The translations under genes and the position numbers were made by a program. A stretch of 64,000 nt of DNA from Arcobacteraceae bacterium (GTDB taxonomy: Bacteria > Campylobacterota > Campylobacteria > Campylobacterales > Arcobacteraceae): NCBI GenBank assembly GCA_023229945.1, contig JALNYH010000005.1, positions 1 to 64,000 on the forward strand, in the 5' to 3' direction. The stretch's first letter is position 1; each line of letters starts with the position of its first letter. The notes under the pieces were generated by a model. It did no database searches. It was not told where the DNA came from and saw only the letters and a program-made list of their open reading frames with translations. Positions 26,565 through 34,523 of the stretch are shown in pieces.

Positions 26565-26585
26565 AAAGGGTTTAAGCCCTTTTTA
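26563..26585. terminator. Bidirectional terminator between nifU and mscL
   Basis: AAAAAGGG-TTTAAG-CCCTTTTT forms a hairpin with A and T tracts on both sides, between two convergent genes; it overlaps both stop codons. Confidence 0.85.
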
Positions 26586-27020
26586 TAAGTGAGTATTCCC
26601 ACAATATCCGCATTTTTTGGCAGCTATTGGGATACTCATAGCACATTCACTACATGTTTTTTCTGTAGGAATAACCACTTTTTCTTCTTCTTGAGTTCTT
26701 AGCTTGTTGTAGCTTTTTACAATCATAAACATTACAGTTCCTAATATCAAAAATGAAATACTATCATTTATAAACATACCAAGTTTTATAGCAGGTGCTC
26801 CAGCAGCATCAAGTGCAGCTATAGAAACATAGTCTTGACCATCTAGTGCTATAAAAAGATTTGAAAAATCCACTTTTCCAAGAAGCATACCAATTGGTGG
26901 CATAATTACATTTTTGACCAGTGATTGTACAAGTGTAGCAAATGCAGCACCAAATATAAAACCAACAGCCATATCTACCATATTCCCTTTAATCAGAAAC
27001 TTTTTAAATTCTTCCAACAT
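26583..27020 (-). CDS. mscL: Large-conductance mechanosensitive channel with zinc-ribbon tail
   Basis: This pentameric inner membrane channel releases solutes on hypo-osmotic shock. Seen: the N-terminal amphipathic helix LEEFKKFLIKGNMVDMAVGF, the first membrane helix with its pore glycines (VGFIFGAAFATLVQSLVKNV), the periplasmic loop, and a second helix (SISFLILGTVMFMIV). The C-terminus departs from the usual form: about 25 residues hold CSEC and CGYC pairs, a zinc-ribbon-like module. Total 145 residues. Convergent with nifU. Confidence 0.95.
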   Translation of the reverse strand: MLEEFKKFLIKGNMVDMAVGFIFGAAFATLVQSLVKNVIMPPIGMLLGKVDFSNLFIALDGQDYVSIAALDAAGAPAIKLGMFINDSISFLILGTVMFMIVKSYNKLRTQEEEKVVIPTEKTCSECAMSIPIAAKKCGYCGNTHL

Positions 27021-27145
27021 ACAACTCTCCTATATTATTTAACGACATACAATTGTATCTAATGTTATTATTAAAAATCAATTTATTTACTAATTATTAA
27101 AATTTGGATAAAATGAAATTCAAAGTTTATTATTGGAGGTATTTT

Positions 27146-27337
27146 ATGATGACTGCTCAGGATAAAGAATTGGCTCAACTTCAATGTGCTATTGTAAGTG
27201 ATATGAAGTCTTTGGTTGATAAATATATGAGTATAGTTGGTTGGGATGTACCAGAAAATGATGAAACATTGGCGAAAAAGAAAATAATAAATATTCTAAA
27301 AGATGCTTTAGAAGATATAGAAAGAGAAGATGACTAA
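27146..27337 (+). CDS. Small conserved-looking protein upstream of argH
   Basis: This 63-residue acidic protein of unknown function begins MMTAQDKELAQLQ and contains a likely helical hairpin (MKSLVDKYMSIVGWDVPEND, then LAKKKIINILKDALEDIE). A strong Shine-Dalgarno GGAGGT lies six bases before ATG 27146, so the longer reading from 27104 is not used. Its stop TAA is immediately followed by the argH ATG, indicating translational coupling. Confidence 0.7.
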   Translation: MMTAQDKELAQLQCAIVSDMKSLVDKYMSIVGWDVPENDETLAKKKIINILKDALEDIEREDD

Positions 27338-28723
27338 ATGGCAAACAATCAGATATTAAAAAATACAAACGCAAAGATATTGGATGAGTTTAACGCATCT
27401 ATTATGTTTGATAAAAAGCTTTATGCACAAGATATAAAAGGCTCAATTGCTCATAGCAAAATGCTCGCTCTTCAAGGTATCATAACTCATGAAGAACAAA
27501 AACAAATAGAAATTGGGTTGGGCAAAATCAAGCAAATGATAGATGAGGGGAACTTTGTTTTTGATATATCCCAAGAAGATATACATATGGCTATAGAGTC
27601 TAAGCTAATAGAGCTTATTGGTGATGTGGGTAAAAAGGTACATACTGCAAGAAGTAGAAATGACCAAGTAGCAACTGATTTTAGGCTGTATGTACAAGAG
27701 CATACTATACTTCTTAGAGATAAAATGAAAGAACTTGTGGCTGTTTTGGTGGATATTGCTTCAAAAAATACTGATACATTAATGCCAGGGATGACTCACC
27801 TCCAACACGCTCAACCAATCAACTTCGGGTACCATATGCTTTCATATTGTGCTATGTTCAAAAGAGATTTTGAGAGATTTGAAGATGCGTTTAAGAGAAA
27901 TAACTACTGCCCACTAGGAAGTGCAGCACTAGCAGGAACACCACATAATATAGATAGATTTACTACAAGTGATTTGCTTGGATTTTATGCACCTACACTT
28001 AATGCCCAAGATAGTGTAAGTGATAGAGATTTTGCTCTTGATATACTATACAATATAAGTATAGCGATGATGCATATAAGTAGGCTTTCAGAAGAGCTGA
28101 TACTGTGGTCTAGCTATGAGTTTAAGTTTGTGAGTATGAGTGATGAGTATGCAACTACAAGCTCTATTATGCCACAAAAGAAAAACCCTGATGTTCCAGA
28201 GCTTCTAAGAGGGAAAACTGGTAGAGTGTATGGTAACTTGATAGGTTTACTAACTGTGATGAAAGGGCTTCCCCTAGCTTATAATAAAGATACTCAAGAA
28301 GATAAAGAGGGTGTTTTTGATAGTGTGGAGACTTTGCATTTGTCACTTGAAATTTTGACAGATGTTATGAGAACTTTGATAATCCATCCTGAAAATATGC
28401 TAAAAGCTTCAAAAGTAGGGCATTTAAGTGCTACAGATTTGGCTGATTATATGGTGACAAAACTAGGGCTTCCTTTCCGCGAGGCATATTATATAACAAA
28501 ACAGGCTGTTGCAAAAGCAAATGAACTTGGCAAAGATATAAGTGAGCTTGATTTGGCTGAACTTAGAAGTAGTTGTGATGAGCTTAAAGATATAAATGAA
28601 GAGGTATTGTCATATCTTGATTTGAGAAATTCTATGAATTCTAGAAAATCTTATGGTGGGACTTCTACTCAAGCTACCGAGGAGATTATTCAAGTTTTTA
28701 ATGGGTGGGTTGGAGAGTTTTAA
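27338..28723 (+). CDS. argH: Argininosuccinate lyase
   Basis: This enzyme cleaves argininosuccinate to arginine and fumarate, the last step of arginine biosynthesis. The 461-residue protein has the fumarase/aspartase superfamily motifs: DIHMAIESKL, HTARSRNDQVATD, TLMPGMTHLQHAQP, the catalytic signature SSIMPQKKNPDVPELLRG and YNKDTQEDKEG. The start is coupled to the small gene before it. A palindromic repeat lies 50 bp downstream and may stop transcription before the clpB promoter. Confidence 0.97.
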   Translation: MANNQILKNTNAKILDEFNASIMFDKKLYAQDIKGSIAHSKMLALQGIITHEEQKQIEIGLGKIKQMIDEGNFVFDISQEDIHMAIESKLIELIGDVGKKVHTARSRNDQVATDFRLYVQEHTILLRDKMKELVAVLVDIASKNTDTLMPGMTHLQHAQPINFGYHMLSYCAMFKRDFERFEDAFKRNNYCPLGSAALAGTPHNIDRFTTSDLLGFYAPTLNAQDSVSDRDFALDILYNISIAMMHISRLSEELILWSSYEFKFVSMSDEYATTSSIMPQKKNPDVPELLRGKTGRVYGNLIGLLTVMKGLPLAYNKDTQEDKEGVFDSVETLHLSLEILTDVMRTLIIHPENMLKASKVGHLSATDLADYMVTKLGLPFREAYYITKQAVAKANELGKDISELDLAELRSSCDELKDINEEVLSYLDLRNSMNSRKSYGGTSTQATEEIIQVFNGWVGEF

Positions 28724-28772
28724 GTTGTAGTTCGACTTATCTTTTCTAAATCCTTGCACGACTTAATAACTA

Positions 28773-28802
28773 AGACAAGCCCAGATAAATCTGGGATTCC
28801 TT
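28773..28802. repeat. Palindromic repeat related to the 175-bp repeats
   Basis: CCCAGAT-AA-ATCTGGG (28780-28795) is framed by AAGACAAG and ATTCCTT, as at the ends of the 11410 and 12112 repeats. It could also act as a terminator after argH. Confidence 0.7.
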
Positions 28803-28809
28803 AAAGTAC

Positions 28810-28839
28810 TTGACAAATATGCACTCAACTTGCTATAAT
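28810..28839 (+). promoter_or_regulatory. Sigma-70 type promoter of clpB
   Basis: A perfect -35 TTGACA (28810-28815) and a perfect -10 TATAAT (28834-28839) are separated by 18 bp. Transcription would start around 28846, inside the CIRCE element. Confidence 0.85.
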
Positions 28840-28843
28840 TATA

Positions 28844-28870
28844 TTAGCAGTTAAACATAAGGAGTGCTAA
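28844..28870 (+). promoter_or_regulatory. CIRCE operator (HrcA binding site) overlapping clpB ribosome site
   Basis: TTAGCAGTT-N9-GAGTGCTAA matches the CIRCE consensus TTAGCACTC-N9-GAGTGCTAA. The right arm is perfect and the left arm has two changes. It abuts the clpB ATG, so the Shine-Dalgarno AAGGAG lies partly within it. HrcA repression relieved by heat is expected. Confidence 0.88.
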
Positions 28871-31447
28871 ATGAATAAAATATTTGAAAAACTAACAAAC
28901 CAGATGGCTGAGACGATAGATTCTGCTATTGCCTTGGCTCTTCATAACAAAAATCAAGAAGTAGATATTATACATGTTATTTGGGCTATGCTTACTAATA
29001 CAAGCTCAGTTTTAAATCAATCTTTGAATAAGATGAATGTCGATAAAACGGCTATAGAACTGGAAGCTAAAAGTGTAGCTGGCAAACTATCATCAGTATC
29101 ATCTGTAACAAAAGAGAATATAAAACTTTCAAGAAATCTTGGAAGTTCTCTTGAAAATTCTCAAGGGTTGATGACAAGTAGTGGAGATAAGTTTATAGCT
29201 GTAGATACTTGGATACTTGCAAATATCAAATCAGATGTATTTAAAAATGTATTTTCAAAATATCTTGATATGAGTGAGCTTGCTAAAACTTTGGAGAGTA
29301 TCAGAGGTGGAGCAAAGATAGAATCACAAAGTGCTGATGAAAATCTAGAAGCTTTGAATAAATATGGTATTGATTTGAACCAAAAAGCATTAAATGGTGA
29401 GCTTGACCCAGTAATTGGACGAGATGAGCAAATACAAAGAATGATGCAAATACTAATACGAAAAACAAAAAATAACCCTATTTTATTGGGTGAGCCAGGA
29501 ACTGGAAAAACAGCAATTGCTGAAGGATTGGCTCAAAAAATAGTCAATAAAGATGTACCTTTGAGCCTACAAAACAAAAGGGTAGTTAGCCTCGATATGA
29601 GTTCCATGATAGCAGGTGCGAAATATAGAGGGGAGTTTGAAGATAGACTAAAATCGGTAATTGATGAGGTCAAAAAAGCTGGAAATGTAATACTTTTTAT
29701 TGATGAGATACATACTATTATTGGAGCGGGGGCTAGTGAAGGAAGTATGGATGCAGCTAATATCCTAAAGCCATCTCTTGCTCGTGGTGAGCTTCATACT
29801 ATAGGGGCAACTACACTGAAAGAATATAGAAAGTATTTTGAAAAAGATGCAGCTATGCAAAGAAGGTTTCAGCCTATAAATGTAGATGAGCCATCAGTAA
29901 ATGAAGCGTTGCAAATATTGCGAGGTATAAAAGAAAGACTTGAAACTCATCATAATGTAACTATCAATGATTCTGCTTTGGTTGCGGCTGCGAAGCTTAG
30001 TGATAGATATATAACAAATAGATTTTTGCCAGATAAAGCGATAGATTTGATAGATGAGGCTGCGGCTGAACTTAAAATGCAAATAGAATCACAGCCTTTG
30101 GTACTTAGTAAAGTAAAAAGAGAAATTGAGACTCTAAGCGTAGAAAAATCTGCACTAGCGATGGAGAAAACATCTAAAAATGAGACAAGAATTCATGAAA
30201 TAGAAAAAGAACTTGCAAATAAAAAAGAAGAGCAAAGAGGCTTGGAGCAAAGATTTGAAAATGAGAAAAAGACATTTGAAGCAACTTCTAGCTTAAAAGC
30301 AAAAATTGAAGAGCTAAAAGGAAAAGCTGAAAAAGCAAAAAGAGAGTCCAAATATGAAGAAGCTGCGAAGATAGAATATGGTGAAATTCCTGCAATTCAA
30401 AAAGAAATTGAGCAAGTGGATGTTAAGTGGGCTAAGATGCAAGAGGAAGGGACACTTCTGCGAAATTCTGTAGATGAAGAGGCAATAGCTTCAATAGTTA
30501 GTCGTTGGACTGGAATACCAGTGAACAAAATGCTAACAAGCGAAAAAGAGAGAATCTTAAAAGTCGAAGAGGTCTTAAAAAAAGATGTAGTAGGGCAAGA
30601 TGAGGCTATCAGAGCAATCGCTAGAGCTATTAAGAGAAACAAAGCAGGATTAAGTGAAGCAAATCGTCCAATAGGAAGCTTTTTGTTCCTTGGACCTACT
30701 GGGGTGGGTAAAACTGAGAGTGCGAAGACTTTGGCTAAGTTTTTATTTGATGATGCGAAAAACTTGGTTAGATTTGATATGAGTGAATATATGGAAAAGC
30801 ACTCAGTTAGTAGGCTTATAGGCTCAGCTCCAGGATATGTGGGATATGAAGAGGGTGGTCAGCTAACAGAAGCTGTACGAAGAAAGCCTTATAGTGTAAT
30901 ACTTTTTGATGAGATAGAAAAAGCTCATACAGATGTGTTTAATATTCTTTTGCAAGTGCTTGATGATGGAAGATTGACTGATAACAAAGGTGTTACAGTA
31001 GATTTTAAAAACACTATAATTATTCTTACATCAAATATTGGAAGTGCTAATATAATAGATATTAAAGACAAAGTTGCTAGAAAAGATGCCATTATGAAAG
31101 ACCTCAAAGGGTATTTTAGACCTGAGTTTTTAAATAGACTTGATGATATAGTGATATTTGAGCAGTTAAATCTTGAGGCTATCAAAAATATTGTATCTAT
31201 TATGTTTGATAATATTAAGAAAAAAGTGAGTGAAAGAGAAATAACTATAGAGCTTACAAACAGTGCTATAGAATACATAGCAAGTGCAGGATTTGACCCA
31301 GTTTATGGTGCAAGACCACTCAAAAGGGCGTTGTATGATATAGTTGAGGACAAGTTGGCGGAGCTTATTTTGGAAGATAGGGTAAAAGCTGGTAATAAGG
31401 TCACTTTTGATGTGAAAGATGAGGAGATGGTAGTTACTGTTTCGTAA
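28871..31447 (+). CDS. clpB: ATP-dependent disaggregase ClpB
   Basis: This hexameric AAA+ chaperone pulls proteins out of aggregates together with DnaK. The 858-residue protein has an N-terminal Clp repeat domain (1-145), a first AAA+ module with Walker A GEPGTGKT near 205 and IDEIHTIIGAG, a coiled-coil M-domain (about 400-530, ending before SRWTGIPVNKML), and a second AAA+ module with GPTGVGKT near 608 and FDEIEKAH. The D2-small domain ends FDPVYGARPLKRAL. Regulation by HrcA is indicated by the CIRCE site at its start codon. Confidence 0.97.
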   Translation: MNKIFEKLTNQMAETIDSAIALALHNKNQEVDIIHVIWAMLTNTSSVLNQSLNKMNVDKTAIELEAKSVAGKLSSVSSVTKENIKLSRNLGSSLENSQGLMTSSGDKFIAVDTWILANIKSDVFKNVFSKYLDMSELAKTLESIRGGAKIESQSADENLEALNKYGIDLNQKALNGELDPVIGRDEQIQRMMQILIRKTKNNPILLGEPGTGKTAIAEGLAQKIVNKDVPLSLQNKRVVSLDMSSMIAGAKYRGEFEDRLKSVIDEVKKAGNVILFIDEIHTIIGAGASEGSMDAANILKPSLARGELHTIGATTLKEYRKYFEKDAAMQRRFQPINVDEPSVNEALQILRGIKERLETHHNVTINDSALVAAAKLSDRYITNRFLPDKAIDLIDEAAAELKMQIESQPLVLSKVKREIETLSVEKSALAMEKTSKNETRIHEIEKELANKKEEQRGLEQRFENEKKTFEATSSLKAKIEELKGKAEKAKRESKYEEAAKIEYGEIPAIQKEIEQVDVKWAKMQEEGTLLRNSVDEEAIASIVSRWTGIPVNKMLTSEKERILKVEEVLKKDVVGQDEAIRAIARAIKRNKAGLSEANRPIGSFLFLGPTGVGKTESAKTLAKFLFDDAKNLVRFDMSEYMEKHSVSRLIGSAPGYVGYEEGGQLTEAVRRKPYSVILFDEIEKAHTDVFNILLQVLDDGRLTDNKGVTVDFKNTIIILTSNIGSANIIDIKDKVARKDAIMKDLKGYFRPEFLNRLDDIVIFEQLNLEAIKNIVSIMFDNIKKKVSEREITIELTNSAIEYIASAGFDPVYGARPLKRALYDIVEDKLAELILEDRVKAGNKVTFDVKDEEMVVTVS

Positions 31448-31614
31448 ATCTGGCGTTTCCTAATGAGATTCTGAATCAAGTTCAGAATGACGGATTCAGG
31501 AGCGGAATGACGACTCTGTCATTCCGTGCTCTTGACTTTCCCGTCATTCCGTGCTTGACACGGAATCTAAAATATTATTAGATATACTAGATTCTGAATC
31601 AAGTTCAGAATGAC
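31446..31614. repeat. Cluster of covarying palindromic repeats
   Basis: Three complete palindromes lie here: ATTCTGAA-TCAAG-TTCAGAAT at 31468-31488, ATTCCGTG-CTTGA-CACGGAAT at 31546-31566, and ATTCTGAA-TCAAG-TTCAGAAT at 31591-31611, plus partial pieces between. Bases 31446-31460 also match, in reverse, the GGAACGCCAGATTT part of the 175-bp repeats. Confidence 0.85.
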
Positions 31615-31646
31615 AAATTACAGTTTAACTCAATGGTATTGTAAAT

Positions 31647-32339
31647 CTATTTACCCAACCTTTGAATATTAGACAATGAAATCAAATGAGCTGTAATAAG
31701 TGGTAGTGCATTTTTAGCACAAATATCATCTTTTTTCTTTTTACTTAGATTTTTGAGTTTTTCTTCATTTACTACATAAAAACCATTGATATTGTATTTT
31801 TCATTTTTGTTATTTACTATAGTTGCCATTTTTTCTTCAAGTATCTCCCAACTATCAAGTTGTTTTATAAACTCACTTGTAGCTTTTGCATCTGCTTGAT
31901 ATTGGTTTAAAAAGTTCAAAACATTATCTAAAAATTCGCTATTAGTGCCATCTTCTTTGAAAAATTTTCTAGATTCATCTTTTTTGTCTTCACTTTTTAG
32001 TTGACCATCAAATGCTAGGAGTAATTGGTCGTTTTGTTGTATGAAAATAAAAGGATATCTTCTGATAAATGCTGGAATATATCTTTTGCTTTCCCATCTG
32101 TTTTCATCATTGATAAAAAGATTTTCTTTTTCTTTGTATCCAAGCATAGCTGTTGCCATCCACTCACCATTTGCTTCTTTTGCGAAGACGATAGGATAGT
32201 CTTTACAGCTTTCAAAAAACTCAGCAACAGTAAGAGGTGCACTTATAATATCTTTTGCAAAAGAAGCATCTTGAAGCTCTCTTAAAGCACTTTTTTTATG
32301 GATTTCTTTATTTAAAACTTCTAAATTTTTATACATCAT
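31647..32339 (-). CDS. SapC-like protein, last gene of giant-adhesin locus
   Basis: This 230-residue soluble protein resembles the SapC family (surface-layer-associated): FAKDIISAPLTVAEFFESCKD, YPIVFAKEANGEWMATAMLG, then RYIPAFIRRYPFIF and LLLAFDG. SapC proteins are often encoded beside giant secreted surface proteins, but their role is unknown. AAGGGAAAA precedes the ATG. It lies 72 bp after the M50-HlyD gene on the same strand, consistent with membership of the secretion operon. Two adjacent ATGs make the start uncertain by one codon. Confidence 0.78.
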   Translation of the reverse strand: MMYKNLEVLNKEIHKKSALRELQDASFAKDIISAPLTVAEFFESCKDYPIVFAKEANGEWMATAMLGYKEKENLFINDENRWESKRYIPAFIRRYPFIFIQQNDQLLLAFDGQLKSEDKKDESRKFFKEDGTNSEFLDNVLNFLNQYQADAKATSEFIKQLDSWEILEEKMATIVNNKNEKYNINGFYVVNEEKLKNLSKKKKDDICAKNALPLITAHLISLSNIQRLGK

Positions 32340-32411
32340 TTTTCCCTTTATGGATATTTGGTTTAATCTTAACTAAACTCACCTTTAAGTTTACAAAAGT
32401 TTCAAATAAAT

Positions 32412-34523
32412 TTAAAATCCACTTTCTTTTATAATAGTACTTATTGTGAAATTAAAAAATCTTTTTGCAATACTTGATGCTTCGGCTGATATCACCGCTG
32501 TACCATGAAATCTTCTATTTAATATTTCATCATTTATATTTATTTTTGCGGTTACTTTATAATATGCTTGTTCAGTTTTTAATAATTTATTTGTATCAGT
32601 TCTTGTTGCTATTGAACCTTTAAAATTTGAACTTAACTCAGGATATTGAAGATATGGTGTTGAAATAGTTTCAAGACCAATTACTTCACCTTTTATAGTT
32701 GTAATATCTCCACTTTTTACAAAAAACTTTAATTTATCACCGATATTAATATATTGAAGCATATTTTCTGGACAAAATCCTACTAATTCAAGACTATCAA
32801 GATTATATAAGTCAATAATTGGTGTTTTGTCATCTACCCATTGATTTAAGTGAAAATAATCGTTTAGATAAGCTATTCCATCAAATGGTGCAGTGACTTT
32901 TAATTTCGATTTTATTTCTTGTAAGCTCGATAGTTCTTTATTTTTTCTTGAAAGTTGTTCTTCTAATACAAACCTTTGTTCTAGCATTGTTTTGAAACCA
33001 GCTAATTTATCAAGTTGTATATTTAAAATATTTATTTCTTTTTCAACTTGTGAGATTTCAAGTTCAAGTTGAGGAGAATATAACACAATAAGTACATCCC
33101 CTTGTTTGACTTCTTGATGCTTTTCTAACAATAATTCTTTTATTTGTGCATGTTTTGGAGAATAAATTTGTACAAATGATTTTGCCTCTATTATGGCCGG
33201 AATATTGACATTACTATTCCATGGTATAAAAAGTAATATTACGAATAGACAAAATATTCCAAATGATATTTTATTTGTTTTGTTCCACTTTAAAATATCT
33301 TTTTTACTCCACCAGTATAAAAATTCTTTATATATAGGCATTAAGATAAACCATATAATCTCTACCAAAAATAAAATAATACCCAAAACTTTGAATGCAA
33401 AGTAATATACTAAAAATGCTATACCCAGAAATAAGAAAAAACGGTATATCCAAGTTAGAATTGCATATGTTATAAAGAAGTTCTTTTTTTTAGTAGCTAA
33501 TACTTCAGGTAAAGTTTCTTCTAGTCCTAAAATATTCTTTCTTATAAACCATCTTGCCATGGCAAAAGATCTTGGTTGTAAGTTTTTACTATCAGTAACA
33601 TCAGATAATACATAATAACCATCAAATCTTAAAAAAGGGCTTATATTTATTAGTAGTGAAGTAATCCAACTAGTTGTAGCTATTATAAATGCTATACTTT
33701 TCAAACTTCCATCTGGTAAGAAAACCCATAAAAAAGTAGAAATCATTGCTAAATAAAGTTCTGTTTTCATACCAGCTAAAACAATTTGGAGTCTTTGATA
33801 CTTAGATTTTAGTTTCCATGAGTCAGTAGTATCTGTATATAATACAGGAAATAAAACTAAAAATGCAACCCCCATAGAAGCTACCTTAGAACCATAGCGT
33901 TTGGCAGTAAAAGCATGTCCTAGCTCGTGCATACTCTTGACAAATATTAAAGATATTACATAATATAAAAAGCCTTCGTAGCTAAAAAAATATAAAAATG
34001 TAGAAAGAAAAGTATCTAAATTTTGTAAAACTAAGAGTATTCCCATAAATCCTAATATTAAAACTAGATTCTGCCAAGTTTTTGTGTATAAAAAGTTAAT
34101 ATATTTAATATTTTGTTCTAGCCATCTATCAGGTTTAAATAAAGGTATTCGTATGAATAAATAGTTGTGAATCAGCCATTTTACAGGAGATTGTTTGGAC
34201 TTTTTATATTCTTGATATAGTTTTTTAAAACTATTTTCTTCTTCTTGAACTATTAGGTAATTTTGATGTAGAAAGTGTATGAAAACTTCTAAATCATTGT
34301 AGTCTATATCTATTTTTCTATTATTTTTTGATAAAAAATCTTCAATTTCACTATCTGCTTCCCAAAGAGATATAAGTATAAAAGAGACTTCTCCTATAGT
34401 AAAATATTTATTTCTAATAGGGTCAAATAAGAGCCATTGTTTAGAACCATCTTCCGCACATGATGTTTCCATAAGTTTTATATCTTGCCTTAGTTTGGGT
34501 AGATATTTTTTCTTTGCGTCCAT
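32412..34523 (-). CDS. M50 site-2-protease-like membrane protein with HlyD/biotinyl-lipoyl domain
   Basis: The 703-residue protein starts with a PqqD-like segment (about 1-90, DPIRNKYFTIGEVSFILISLW). A polytopic M50 region follows, with the zinc motif HELGH in VKSMHELGHAFTAKRYG and the distal DGYYVLSD. More membrane helices, a coiled coil and a HlyD-type barrel-sandwich domain (about 470-680, KVTAPFDGIAYLNDYF) complete it. Similar proteins serve in export of peptides and surface proteins. ATG 34523 overlaps the preceding stop as TAATG, so it is preferred to ATG 34538. It probably forms the inner membrane part of the exporter, in place of an ABC transporter. Confidence 0.82.
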   Translation of the reverse strand: MDAKKKYLPKLRQDIKLMETSCAEDGSKQWLLFDPIRNKYFTIGEVSFILISLWEADSEIEDFLSKNNRKIDIDYNDLEVFIHFLHQNYLIVQEEENSFKKLYQEYKKSKQSPVKWLIHNYLFIRIPLFKPDRWLEQNIKYINFLYTKTWQNLVLILGFMGILLVLQNLDTFLSTFLYFFSYEGFLYYVISLIFVKSMHELGHAFTAKRYGSKVASMGVAFLVLFPVLYTDTTDSWKLKSKYQRLQIVLAGMKTELYLAMISTFLWVFLPDGSLKSIAFIIATTSWITSLLINISPFLRFDGYYVLSDVTDSKNLQPRSFAMARWFIRKNILGLEETLPEVLATKKKNFFITYAILTWIYRFFLFLGIAFLVYYFAFKVLGIILFLVEIIWFILMPIYKEFLYWWSKKDILKWNKTNKISFGIFCLFVILLFIPWNSNVNIPAIIEAKSFVQIYSPKHAQIKELLLEKHQEVKQGDVLIVLYSPQLELEISQVEKEINILNIQLDKLAGFKTMLEQRFVLEEQLSRKNKELSSLQEIKSKLKVTAPFDGIAYLNDYFHLNQWVDDKTPIIDLYNLDSLELVGFCPENMLQYINIGDKLKFFVKSGDITTIKGEVIGLETISTPYLQYPELSSNFKGSIATRTDTNKLLKTEQAYYKVTAKININDEILNRRFHGTAVISAEASSIAKRFFNFTISTIIKESGF

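Noticed and set aside
27104..27145. Upstream extension of the small gene before argH
   Set aside because: The strong GGAGGT site lies inside this extension and points to ATG 27146.
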